DNA of 64,000 nt from Rotaria sp. Silwood1 (Eukaryota > Rotifera > Eurotatoria > Philodinida > Philodinidae): the NCBI GenBank assembly GCA_905250075.1, contig CAJNOP010000055.1:232820-296819 (forward strand), read 5' to 3'. The stretch's first letter is position 1. The number at the start of each line of letters is the position of its first letter. The position numbers and the translations under genes are program-made. Positions 37,442 to 50,783 of this stretch are shown here, in pieces. Under the pieces are notes generated by a model. That model did not search any database and was not told the DNA's origin. It saw only the letters and a program-made list of their open reading frames with translations.

Positions 37442-40400
37442 GATTAATACGAACTTCTTTTTGTTTAATAGTACAGCTTTTTAAAGAAAAAAGTTTTGCG
37501 ACAAATTAGAAAATCTAAAATTTATATAAATACAATAATAATATGTAATAAAGTACGAATAATAAACAAATATCAACGTTTCACGAATGAAACACTGAAA
37601 ATTTACTGTTTAATTGTTGAAGTTATTCATAAATTTTTATTGTAAGAAATAAAGTAAACTTTTTATGAGATACTATGATGCTTTTATGAATGAATATTTC
37701 TCAGAAAAAAAGCCAGTAGGTTTTTTTCAAAGAAAAGTCTAGTGACTAATGACTTTTAGCAATTTACTGCAAGATACTTTTTATTTCTCATTATTAAATC
37801 AAACCTTTTGAAAATAACTAATAAAAAAGCATGCTAGCAAAACTCCATCGAAGATGAAATGTACAGCTAACTTATATTCTTTGGACTCTTGATACTAATA
37901 CAAAATACACAAAGTGACAATTTCTTCGAATACTATGGTTATTTTCAAAAATAAACGATCGTCAAAGAAGATATCCGTCTTATTCATGTTTACCTTTGAA
38001 ACAGAAACTTTTTGTTTGACTTTTTGCTATTCGATTATTATTTTTCTTTTTCGTATATTTTATTAATCAATAAATAAACCTGTTGTACATATCCATCATA
38101 TCTACAACAGGTCTCGACGCACTATTATATATTTTGATCAGCACACAAATACTAATCTCGATTATTTCCTAAAATTATACCTTATCTTAAATATAAATAT
38201 TGCTCGGTGCACAAATAAAATAAAAATTTTTCACCATTTTTAGTTTCTTAACAAAAATTAATAATATCATCATCACTACGATAGTTCGATTTGAAATAAC
38301 CAATAGTCATTTCAAGACTTTTGAAGAACAAAAAGTGAACATCAGGAGAGTGAAAAGCGTCTTTCATTTGGCGTATATATAAGTGTTATTATATTCTGGA
38401 AAATTACGTTTGAAGTTTCACACAATAGACTATATCTTCCATTTTAGATTAGCTTCAAGTTCTATCTGAAATCATCTCTGACCTTAGTGACTTCCGATAA
38501 AAATAAATAATAAAATAACACCTCATTTAGAGCTGCAAGATATATTCAGATTTCGGGAACAGATAATTTTCTGCATAGTATACGTAACTATCTAATACCG
38601 AAATAAACAAATTAATAGGATATTCTCGAGTTTTACTAACACTTAAGAAGTTAATTTCAAAGAAATTTTAGTGATTAATTATATAGCAAAAGAAAATGAA
38701 AGCAAACATTTTAAGACTATTTCTCTCCTTTTAAAGTAAAGGTAATGTGATGTAAAACCTTCAGCAATCGTAGAATTCCGAAGTAGTAATTATTCTTGTC
38801 AGTTTCAGCTTAATCGATCAAATTTTTGTCTTACTTTCGTCTTCACCCAAATAGATTGTCTGGTGACTTTAAGAATGAAAAAAAATCATTCATTTTCAAA
38901 AAATTATTTACATGGTTTGATATCCAGTTTATATATTATTTTATAGAGAATTAAGTTCTGAACAAAATGGAATACATAACTTTAATTAACATTAGAAAAT
39001 TCATTAAAAAAAGTTTAGAGTACCATTAACCTTGGGATACTAATAGACTACGCCGAAATAAATGTTCACTTTCATACTTCACCATGCGATTCAGAACCAA
39101 AGCTATTTTTCCAGAATCACTCAGAATCATCAATATCTACAAAATTGCTCAGATAAGAATCATGTTATAACAATAGTGGAAATCACATATTGTTTCAGCT
39201 CTTTGTCGTGTGTTTTAAGATTTTAATAGTTTATCTATGTTCAACGTTTAGTTGAAGAGTCGTCATTTTGATAGGAATCGAGATGATCTTCTACTTTATA
39301 AAGACAAAAAATACTGAACTTCTGACTTTTGCTTAGAATATGATACGTAATATTCAAAAGGATTCAATTCAAATCTAAATAATTTTTAAACGTTAAATTA
39401 AAAATTAGTGTACATTTAAATCAAATAAACATACTAATAATAAAAGCGTTAGTGACGTTATCACAGTCAAAGTTGTCTTCATCGAGTATACTGTAAGAAT
39501 GCGTTAATTATTCTTTTTATTTGACCTTTTATTGACAGATTTTTCATTGGCAAGACATTGAAATTGCGTTGTTTGTTCATAAGAAGTCTAAAATGAGGCG
39601 TATATTACAGAAAAAAAGGAAATTTTGTGATGAATCATCGAATTCCATTAGTTTCAGCCGGTACACAACCAAATAGAATGACGCAGAATCTTATGAAATC
39701 CTGCGGATCATTACATAAATAACTTGGGAATTTCATATCATAATATAAATCTCATTAAAATTTAATACCTAATGATCTGTCACATTACAACTTTAGTTGT
39801 AGCTGCATCTCCATCAAACAACAATGTTTTTTAGACTCTATGTGATTTTATGGAATTCTGTTTGGCTTCATGTTGTTTTAAAAGATTTTCGGTGTAGAGA
39901 TTCCATACATTCTTGAGCACTTGTAGGTCTGATACTTCCACATCGATGAATACAGAAAGATGTTCATAATTCTTAAATGATTCAATGAGTTTTAATGAAA
40001 TCTATACTGTAGATATAGCTAGCATAAATTACGACATATTGAGGTGTAGAACAATACAGGAACATGACTCCTAAGTATTATAAACTACATTCTGACTAAA
40101 GCAATTTTAGCATAAATGATATCGATGATTAGCATCCATTGTACAGGGTATTCGCACAAAATTTAAGTTGTCTGATTCTCAACATGACTGTGATTTAAAG
40201 AGATCGAAACTTTTGATTAGCATTGCATATCAATATCTGTACACTATCTATTCATTATCACGCAATAAAAATCAATGGTTATTGCGTTCAATTTAACGAG
40301 CAATATATATTTTCAAAAAATGTGCTAGTAGCATGTCAATGTGAGATAAATGAAAGTATCAAAGAATAAAGATTTTCTACACATTGTAAAAGATAAAAAT

Positions 40401-41448
40401 TAAAAAGCGTCTGACACTATTCAACGTTTTACTTCTGACAGGCATACAAGTCAGCTTCCTAACCTATATGATGCCTTAATTGACATCGAGTTTAATGAAA
40501 AGTCTTTGGAATAATCATTGATACTCTTAGTTTTGAATGAAAGACAAATACTAATAGTCTCTGTTAATTACATAGACTTATGTAATGTTGAAAACATGAT
40601 GAATAATTTTTTGAGTAGTTTAGTAACATCTGTCTGAGTTCTTAACACGATAATTATTTCAAGGTATCCATTTTAATGCGAAGCAGTTTTTTAATCAAAA
40701 TCCAGTCATTTATTGGAAAGAATTTTGCATTTAATAGAAAGTTTTTGTTACATATTTTATTTATATTTTAAATGAAAAAATTTTATTCAATAAAAATACA
40801 TAGATTTGTTAGTTGAAAATCGGTATACATACTTATTGTATTAAGAGAACTTTAGTTATTTTTTGTGATTGTCTTTGTTTCGCTTTTTTAAACCTAAAAA
40901 TACATCCTTTGCTGCGAGAAGGTACTATGCAAAATTTCAATGTAATTGCTATAGAAATAATATCTTTTCAAACATGAGATATCATATTGTTACGCCTGTA
41001 CGATATCAGAACAAAAGAAAAAGATGAAATCTAGGTATTTTATTGTGTTACACCAGCGCTAAGTGAAGAAAAGAAAAAAGAAATGTATAAGTTAAATCCC
41101 TAATTGACAATCTTTATTTTATCTTGTCTCAATTATATTTACTTATTAATAATTTTTGCTTTATTTATATAATTTTTTTTGCTCTAGCGTATACCAAATT
41201 TATCAGCTTTATGATTATATAATTTACTTTTATATTAATTATCAAACTTAGCAAAGACAAATTTGTCTTATGCCAACAAACTTCATGTGTATCTTATAAA
41301 GATCAAAAAATAATACAGTGATCATATCTCATTTGTTGCTGGTTGATTACTTCTTTTTATTAATTAACTTTTAAGTTTTAATTATGATTTATTTCAAAAA
41401 GTTTATTTGTTTTTAATCTAACGTATGGAATAGTAATAAAGTTAGTCA
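37442..41448. other. Non-coding spacer between receptors 3 and 4
   Basis: AT-rich. No receptor relic, transposase or spliceable gene was recognised. A neat short hairpin (CCTGTTGTA.ATAT..ATAT.TACAACAGG) sits at about 38079-38111; its role is unknown. Confidence 0.4.
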
Positions 41449-42444
41449 TTACTGAAATCGGCGTGTAATATTTTGTTTGACTGCTCGAATTAAACCCATA
41501 AATGCATTTCGAAAAATACTTCCCCCAGCTAATGTATAAACGTAAAAGGGTATACTACTTGCAATAAAAGCAAGAAGTATTTCAATATTATATAGAAATA
41601 CTTTAATAGCATCTGCTAATTCAGAATCACTATCAAACGGTTTGAATGTAATGTGAAATTTTTCAACTGCTTGTGGAATATATAATATAGTTAAAAGAAG
41701 TATTTGGATGATAAGCATTCGAAGTAAATGACGATCAACTTTTCTAAAGTGTAATTCTCTTATTGTCCGATGTGTGTTTGCTGATTTAGAAGGCTTATTT
41801 TGTATGCGATGATGAGCATGATGGACATTTGAAATAGTTAACAGACCAAATATAATCATTAAGATCAATGGAGTTACTATAGTTATACATGAATATGTTA
41901 AATCATTAATTACACGACATGCTTTGCTTTTTCCATAGCACTTCAATGGTGCATCAGTAATATTAGCTTCATAACAATACAACATATTAGTATAAGTAAG
42001 AATCGATAGAATCACAATGATTAATATTTCTCGTTTAACATTTTTCAAATTACTCATTTGTCGACGATGAATATTAACGGATGATATTAACCATCGATCA
42101 ATGGTAGCTAATGTAATCAACCATGTTGCCATTGTTCTTGTACTAAATACAATAAAAGCACGAGATTTACAAATCCAACTGATTGTAGTAGTTGGATCCT
42201 GGTGCCAACCAGCCAATATTCGAGTAGGTACACCAATTAAAATGGAAATAAGATCAATAAATGCTGAAACAAGAAAAAGTAATGCACACGTATTTGATCG
42301 AAGTGTTCGTTGTGATAATACTAAACAATTTAGAATATTTCCCACTGCACCGACGATAAAAATAATAAGTGCTAAATATCGATCGAGTTGTACTGAGATG
42401 TTATTTAATGACTCAATAAGATTCACATCTGATGATGATGTCAT
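41449..42444 (-). CDS. Orphan rhodopsin-like seven-transmembrane receptor, array member 4
   Basis: Single exon, 331 residues, the closest relative of member 3. TM1 IFIVGAVGNILNCLVLSQ, TM3 WICKSRAFIVFSTRTM, DRW, extracellular Cys CYGKSKAC, TM6 LLRMLIIQILLLTILYIPQ, TM7 SSIPFYVYTLAGG. It has a slightly longer N-terminus (MTSSSDVNLIESL) and a different ICL3 (about residues 208-228). TM7 keeps IPFYVY where others have MPFY, and TM6 has Tyr for the Cys seen in other members. No inactivating change. Confidence 0.88.
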   Translation of the reverse strand: MTSSSDVNLIESLNNISVQLDRYLALIIFIVGAVGNILNCLVLSQRTLRSNTCALLFLVSAFIDLISILIGVPTRILAGWHQDPTTTISWICKSRAFIVFSTRTMATWLITLATIDRWLISSVNIHRRQMSNLKNVKREILIIVILSILTYTNMLYCYEANITDAPLKCYGKSKACRVINDLTYSCITIVTPLILMIIFGLLTISNVHHAHHRIQNKPSKSANTHRTIRELHFRKVDRHLLRMLIIQILLLTILYIPQAVEKFHITFKPFDSDSELADAIKVFLYNIEILLAFIASSIPFYVYTLAGGSIFRNAFMGLIRAVKQNITRRFQ

Positions 42445-45400
42445 TGTTAAAAGATGGCCTTTTTATTGAATAATAAAGAAATATAAGTGTTTGTTGATTG
42501 ATGTATTTTCTGATTTACTGAATAATAATTTTAATATTGATCACTTAATACTAAAGTTACAAGCTTTTCTTTTTTAATGAAGATCTGTACTGTATAAAAT
42601 TTGAGGAATCTAAATATAATTTAAAAAAAATAGTGACAGAAAATAAGAGAATAAAATATCTCTGTTATAAATTCATAACTAAATGATTTGCTGAGAAAGA
42701 TAACAATTTTCTTTTTGAAGAAAATTAAAATACATGTCAATTAAGAAGAAACTGGTAGAAAAAGCGGTCATCATCTGCTGTGTTTTCAGTACCAATCTAT
42801 TCTAAAAATAATTTACTTGCATAGTCTTTGTTAACTATCAAAAAAAGTTAATGTGTCTTATCCTTTAGTGTTCGAAGCTTAAGTGGCTTCATTATGTTGT
42901 CGAAGCATATTTTGAAAGATATTAAACAACGGAATTTATTGTTTAAATCAGCGAGTCATCCTTCTTATTCTCATCAAAATGGGTATGTGGCGAAAAGTAA
43001 CGTGATGTAATGAAAGCAGCGTCCTTATTCATTAAAGAAACTACTCATATAATCCGAATCATGCTCTGATAGATTGTATGAAAGGTTGTTAAGAAAAGAT
43101 TTTGTATTAGATAAATTGAATATGCGTATTTCTTAACATTAACTTTATATAATATGATTGTATTCAACAACGTTCTTGAATTTATTTGTTCTAGATTCTT
43201 GTTTTTCTTAATTGATCCGTCAACATTCTTTTTAAACTTCAAATTCAGACAAGATTTTTTTTTTACTGAACAAGAAAAAAATTATCTGCAATGTATGAAA
43301 AGATATTTAAGATTCTTTAAAATATTTGGTTTGAGTTAGAATATTATTCAAGACCAACATAACTATATTATGAATTCGAAAATAAATAGAAAATATTTCA
43401 ATAAAGACTTATAGCAAAAATGGAAAAAAATTTATTTCAATAATAATTTCAATTGAAAATAAAAACTCACATAAGAATTCAGAGAATATGTTCTGAAATG
43501 ATAAATGAAATAAAAGTTTTATTCATCAGTGTAGTTTTACTTATCAAAAGTATATACGAAGTTTGTTTCGATGTGATGTTAGAACTTAACGGATAATGTC
43601 ATTGTATCATTGTGAAAACTACTTTGAAAGTGAGAAGAGAAAGCGGTTGAGCTTATAAATGGCACATTGTCTAAGTATGCTTTAGAACGTGTGGGCTATG
43701 GTGCATTTTTTCCGCTATATAATTTTTCATGAATTATATGGATCAACTGCATAATTGCAATAATGAGCTATAATCATATCATGCAGAACGAATGCTAATT
43801 TTGTTTACAATTATAACTCAAATAAAACTTTTGATTTGATATTTCTCCAAGATTCAAGCCCTCGCACGTATTATAACTATGATCGAGATACATATTGATC
43901 GTTTTCTTTCGCCTATAATGGTCCGCTTGTAGTTTCAAAAATTTTATTTATATTCAAATTCGATTTAGGCAGCTCATTACTCAGTTTACAAAAAGTTTGT
44001 TTTCTTTTCATTCGAAGGACTCGTGCCTGATCTTCATAGCTAATGTCACGTAACATATGCAGATATATCTCTCAACCATACGTATTCACTGTTACATGAG
44101 AACATTTAATTGTTATTTTATTTGATTTGATGAATAAAAGGTGTTCTATGCAAAGGATGTGTATGACTTATATGTTACTATTAAATGTGTGCATCTTGGA
44201 TAGAAACTATTGTTGTTAACTCAATTATGAAGTCAAATTGTAGCTGAATTTAGAAAGTTTTCAAAAACAGTGTTATCAAAAATAGAGAATATTGACGACG
44301 AATAAGTCATTATCGATTTGATGTAGTCGATATAAAAAAGAAAAAGAAACACTACAAAAGTATGTTTGTTGTTTCTTTTCTTCTCAGCCATGAGCGTGCT
44401 AGATTTACAACATAGCTAATGAAGTTGTTTTTTTTCTCTTTTATCTTTGTAAAGGTCGTCTATTTCATCTTTGTGTCATTGAATTGATGATGCATCAAAT
44501 TGGACGTACTCTTTTATTAGCAGTGACTTTTGTGTTTTTTGTATTTTATAAAAAGGTTGAAGAAAAAGTAGGTCAGCGATGCAAGGGAAAACTCTTGTAA
44601 CCAAATAATACAGGCTACAACTGAAATCACAAAAAAAAGAAGAACATAAAAATATTGCCTAGAGAGGCGATTATTATGTCATCAACATACGTTCGATCTA
44701 TATGGATCTTATTAGAAAGTCAAAATTTGGTAATTCAAGCAAGAATCTTAAGCTGATGTCTGAATAACTGTATTCATTTCTCTAACACGTTTATTAAGCT
44801 CAAAGATAGCTAGACGACAAAACTTATTGTGCTATCTGCTCGTTCACCAAACAAAAATGTTTATTACTGTATGTTTTAACGGTCTGTGCTATACTAATGA
44901 TTTAGTTTAAATCTGAAGAATGTATTTATTTTTCTTAACTTATCATCCACGAATCCTAAAGAAATCGTACAAACTTTTCGATCTAGAATTTGATATTTCT
45001 TGAGTTTATTATAATAGAAAAACTTTGTTTTTCTTCTCTTACAAGCCGTTCAAATAAATACATATTTTTGTATTACTAGTTTTAATTTTATCTATGAAAA
45101 AAAATGCCCGATAAAATTCTTTCTTTTGTGATGCTTGCCTTCATTATTAATGCATGTTCAGTTCTATCTGCATTCATGATTAACTGTTTTGTATTAAGAC
45201 TAAAAAATCTATTTTGTTAAGAGAACATTGTAATTATATATCATTACTAAGTAATTGGACTTATTCTTTGAGAACAATATTTGTTAATGATGAAAAAATT
45301 TCATAAAAAATGACAGTCAAAGTCATGCTCCCTAAGATATTTATTAGTTTCCTTCTGAATAAATTTTCATTTAAAAAGATATAAAGTACATTCGATATCT

Positions 45401-47856
45401 ATTGTGGTGAACACGATCTATGACCCTTAGAAAGCTATTCTTTGAGTCACGATATATCAAAAGCTTCAATCAAGCCTTATTGTTTTGTGAAATCTAGAGT
45501 AATCTTGGTACTCTGTTGTTTGATTAAGGAATTTTTAACCGACTTTTTTAATACATAGAAAATGAACTATTTGAATAATTTCTCTTATATTTTTTACAAT
45601 CAAATCAAAAAACATTATTTAATTATCCTGTAATGAGCCGTGAAAATAGAATCGTTCATTTAGGTTCTTTAATGGACATCATTTCGATATTCTAGATAAG
45701 TTTAAAATATCAAGTTTTGCATAGAAGTACTTCCTTTACAATACTATATGGAGAATATCTAGATTAATACTAATACTGTTCTATGAAAGAAAAAGACTTT
45801 ATAGAAGACTTGGTTTTAATAATGATCTATCAACATAGAGTAAATTATATATGTCAAACTTAAAATCAAAAAATCAATTATTCACTTTAAAAATTAGACA
45901 GTTCTTATATCGTATGTTTTCGAACAAAGTCAACTGTTTGATCCTTCATTGATAGTATACATATTTCTAATAATGACACAATGAAGTTATTGTTATACAT
46001 AACGAATTGAAATATAACCATTCCATGATTATCAAAAATGCTTTCAATTTACTATTAAAATGGCTTATATACTTAATACGGCAGAAAAAAACTAGACTTT
46101 AGAAGTGCATACTTCAAATTTTGTTTGAAGTAGATGATGTGTCGTTTGTCTTCCTTGTAATTTCAGTCATTAAAGACTACATTTTACATTATAAATTCTT
46201 CTTCTCACAGAAGGTTCTCTTTAAATAAACGATGCACCATATATAATAAAAGACATCTGTCAATTAATTTATTTCTTGAAAAAATGAAACTTTAAATAGT
46301 ATATTTGTATTAAATTATGTTTAGTTTTGAGAATTTTTCGTTGAAAAGATTACTAGACTAACGTCAACATTATTTTTCAACACTCGAAGTCATTAAAATA
46401 TCTTCTCAAATTCTCAAAATTGTTTTGCTTTACTAAAAAATTCTTTTAATTAAAAACTATGGAAATAAATGAAACACAAAAGGACACTCTCCTGAAAATC
46501 TTGTATACTTGAACATAATAGAAGACCTGAATTTTAGTATAAATTCTTGAATCATTTATAGATACCTATGTAAAAAAATAGCAAACGAAAAATTAGATTA
46601 AAATTTATTTAAAAAATAGTTAAAATCATCTGTATGAAAAACAATGAATATAAATCTTGAGAATTAATTAACTATCAAATAATAAGCAATAGTATATAGT
46701 ACTAACAACATCATTTTTTTGTTTTTTATTCCCAATTATAACATTGTAAATTTTTGATCTTCAATGATCACTTTCAATCTAAGAAAAGGAGCTAACAAAA
46801 TATGTCAATCAAAATAAACAATAATAAAATAATAATCGTCATAATGTATATTCTATAGATGTTGAAAGAAAATTAGAAATTGTTAACTGTACAACATGAA
46901 CTGAAGCATAAACATGCATCAATATCATCATATTACTTTATGATATGAACACATGATTATGTTTGTTATTAATACTAGATACCTTTTCCATTATTATTTT
47001 ATAGTTTCATTAATGCTCAGGATATATATTCATGTTTTATATAATATTTATTTATACAGAAAGTAGAATAAGCTTTTCATGTTATTAATGACTCATCACA
47101 TTGCATAATGATATTAATGCGTGGTTATATTTCAGTTGATATTTATAGTTAATTATTTCTAGTATTCGTGCAATATCTATACAGTATAATTCATATAAGA
47201 CCGAAAATTTTCAATGTTATATTCAAAATAAAAAACATAAAACGTGCTTTTGTTACGATGGGAATAAGTAACAATGCCATACATCATCATACGTTAACAG
47301 TATATCATGAGTATATTAGTTTCAGTTCATTTTATATAACTCTGTCTGACAATAAAGTCGAAAGTCTTCATCGTACTTCTCGGTTTGATTACCAGTGGAG
47401 GATGCTGAAGTACAAAATTTTTGGTTTTTCTCCAACTCATTTACTATTAATGGATTATTAATCAATTAGAAACCTTATTATCGATTAAACGCATATGATT
47501 TTAAATGATTTTTTAATCTGAGTTTTTATAAACAGATAGTCTACTGAAGATTCATTAGACTTTTCTCATAACTAATCTCATTATAGTTCTAATTCCTATA
47601 TATGTGTATACACCGAAGTCACTTCTGTGTCATATTGAAAAGCGAATCTTCATATTTTTGTTTTTTATGTTCGAGAGTTATTCCAACTTTCAAAACCTTG
47701 AAAAAATACTGTGCTTTATAAAATATCCTTATACTCGAAAATCTGTATGTCATCAAATGCAAGTCATGTTTTTTTTTATTATACTTTTAATAATTGAAAA
47801 TAGGTTTTTTCTATAATTTCATAAAGATTACCAATTGTAATTCATAATATTGATTT
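42445..47856. other. Long spacer between receptor 4 and the receptor pseudogene
   Basis: AT-rich. I looked for receptor landmarks (the LAGWH, TIDRW and PFYIY regions) on the minus strand and saw none. Frames at 43045-43339 and 47168-47461 show no recognised domain. Confidence 0.35.
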
Positions 47857-48783
47857 TTAAAATGTTATTCTTTGATTCACTATTCGCATGAAGTCTATAA
47901 ATGCTTTTTGAAAAATATTTCTACCTGTCAATATATAAATATAGAACGGCACAACATTTTGTATGAAAGTTAGAAGTAATACGATATTATAAAGAAAAGT
48001 TTTAATAACATCTTCTAATTCAGATCCCGAACTGAATGGATGAAATGTAATGTAAAATTTTTCTATAGCTTGTGGAATACAACATAGAATTAAAATAAAA
48101 ACTTCCACTAGAGCATACGAAGTAAAGAACAATTCATTTTACTTGATTTAAATTGTCTTTGTCTAGAAGAATGACGCTTATTAAAAAGTTTTTTCGTATA
48201 TGGTGCACAAATATGAACACGATGAATATTCAAAACAGTCATTAGATCAAAAATAATTATTAAAATCAATGGAATAATGATGTTTATAAAAGTATAAATT
48301 AAATCAGTAGCCAAACGGCATTTAATTGTTTTCGCATAACATGACAATGGTCCATCTAGGAGATTAGTTCCATAACAATAAAACATGTGAATATAAGAAA
48401 TAGTTGATAGAATAAAGCAAATAATCATGCCTTGTTTGACATTTTTCAATGTACTCATTTGTCGATAATAAATATTCATAGATGATAATAACCATCGATC
48501 ACTTGTAGCTAATGTAATCAAACATATGGACATTGTTCTTGTACTAAATACAATAAAAGCACGAGTTTTACAGATCCAATGGATTTAAGTAGTTGGATCA
48601 TGGTACCAACCAGCCAAAATTCGAGTAGGTAAACCAATTAGAATGGAAATAAGACCAACGAAAGATGAAAGAAGTAAAAGTGCTACACATGACAAAAATT
48701 GTACATGATAAACATCTCTTGACTTGTTTTGAACTATAAGTTAATGATTCAATAAGGTTAGTAGCTGTTTTAAATGATGCCAT
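47857..48783 (-). pseudogene. Receptor pseudogene, array member 5
   Basis: Reading on the minus strand, a normal start (ATNLIESLTYSS) is followed by a deletion that removes most of TM1 and ICL1. The family frame then resumes as VALLLLSSFVGLISILIG and GLPTRILAGWYHDPTT, where a TAA stop at about 48586 replaces the next codon. The frame continues through WICKTRAFIVF, SDRW (for TIDRW) and TM4-TM5 to LLRML. There a frameshift near 48120 moves the rest (FILILCCIPQAIEKFY and the TM7 motif VVPFYIYILTG) into another frame. Three independent lesions make a functional product unlikely. Confidence 0.88.
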
Positions 48784-50106
48784 CGTTGAACAAAGTTCAT
48801 GTCAATTCTATACAATGCTTATTAACTTGTACAACATTATTATGAGTTCTATAATTTATATGAAATCGATATGTTTTTTGTCTCCTTTAATTAAGGTGAC
48901 ACATGTTCTAAGAATTTCAAGGTCTAAATATCTTTGAGGTTAATAATCGAACAATCAGTATGAGATAATAAGATTATCAGAAGTAGAACAATAATGTATT
49001 GTCTATTCCATTATATTGTATTGCTTAGTTTCTGGTAGATATATTTCATTTTGTATATTGAATAGAAAAAATCAGTATAAATTTTCTTTACTTTACGAAT
49101 GTTAAAAATTATCATTTTCTATGATCAACTTTCCACTTGAATTGTTTTCATTAAAATAATTTCAACAGAAATACACATTTCAAGGAAAGGAATTCAACAA
49201 AAAACCAAACGTCACTCTTCATTATATTTTTTTTCTCATTCATATCAAATTCTCATAAAAAGGTCTTGTGAATTATTTAAAACTACTTAATAAGTATAAT
49301 TGTACAACATTTAAGATATTATTTACTTTGTTGCTAATTATAGAAAATAGTTACAGGGCAGAATATATCAATTAAGTTATTTCTTGTTCAGTGAATCGTT
49401 TCTCTGACTGTCATCTATAAAAGGCAAAAAATAGAACACAAATAATAAGGTTATTTTGACCTCTGATAAAGTATTCTCATAGTTTCAGTATATTTATCTT
49501 ATTGAAGATAATAATGTCTTGTTTGTGCAACACTGAATCTCAACAATGAAACAAAATTTGATTATAAAATCTTTTCTTTTGTGATATTTATTTTTACTAT
49601 CTAAAGATAATCATCATACAGCATGATTCATATTTGTTTTTCTAATTATTAAAATCCTAATAAGGGTACATTATAAAAAATAAACGACTCACTTAAGTCA
49701 TGAGAGAATCGTTTGACTTAATGTCATACATGTTTTAAATTAGAAACAATTATTCATATAATGCATCTTGTGAAAAAAATATGAAAAGACTAGAAAAAAT
49801 CTTTTATCAGAACGTTATATTTAATTGCTCTTCGCTGGAGATATGAAGCATGAAATTATCTTTTTTGGTCCTAGAATTGATTCTTTCATTGTATTTAAGG
49901 AAAGCTCACACCATGGTACCTTGTTTGTGAACAAAACGAACTACATGAACATTATGGAATCCTAATATACTCCAATTGTGTAATCATCTCTATTTTTAAT
50001 ATATAATGAATGAGTAATGTATCAAAGATAACTGTAACTTTCATTATACTAATGTATAACATGAAAGTAGTATTATTTTTATCTTAAATATCTTCTACTA
50101 ACAAGA
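48784..50106. other. Non-coding spacer
   Basis: AT-rich upstream flank of the receptor pseudogene. No gene or clear repeat found. Confidence 0.4.
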
Positions 50107-50783
50107 GAAGGTCCCCGAGTGTGACGCTCCGTTTTCAATCTGGTATTTGCCATTTTGTACAGCGCAGTGAGTACAACATGTACTATAAAGGATTTGTACC
50201 CATACTGAGCTTTTAAGGGATTATGAGGTACCATAAAGGATGTCCGATACTAATTGAGAATAAATTGTTAATGATATTTTTCATACTTTATCTTTATGTA
50301 GAGGGCTGAAATTTTTATCACATATATATCTTATCAAGATCTTTTATTTCTGAAAGTTTCAACTCTCTAGCTATAACTAGCAGCGAAATACACCGACAAG
50401 GTTGAAATGTATACATTTTTGTACTCGTTTTTTGCATTATTTTCAATGACAACAATGTAAAAATCGATTGCGAAAATTTGTGTTTCAATCTCGTCGATGT
50501 ATTTCGCCGCTAGTTATAGCTAGAGAGCTGAAACTTTCAGAAATAAAAGATATTGATAAGATATATATGTGATAAAAATTTCAGCCCTCTACATAAAGAT
50601 AAAGTATGAAAAATATCATTAACAATTTATTCTCAATTAGTATCGGACATCCTTTATGGTACCTCATAATCCCTTAAAAGCTCAGTATGGGTACGAATTC
50701 TTTACAGTACATGTTGTACTCACTGCGCTGTACAAAATGGCAAATACCAGATTGAAAACAGAGCGTTACACTTGGGGACCTTC
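50107..50783. mobile_element. Foldback element, 677 bp, long nearly identical arms
   Basis: Two arms of about 305 bp (50107-50413 and about 50482-50783) are inverted copies differing at about a dozen positions; the inner ~160 bp look identical. The ends read GAAGGTCCCCRAGTGTRACG. A loop of about 65 bp separates the arms. There is no coding capacity, and the short frame at 50674-50895 is incidental. No clear target duplication found. Confidence 0.88.

Noticed and set aside
19580-42469. Plus-strand open frames of 100-122 residues opposite TM1-TM3 in three receptor genes (19580-19894, 37113-37415, 42101-42469)
   Set aside because: They are antisense shadows that recur because the sense sequence is conserved. 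They have no domain and mirror the receptor alignment exactly.
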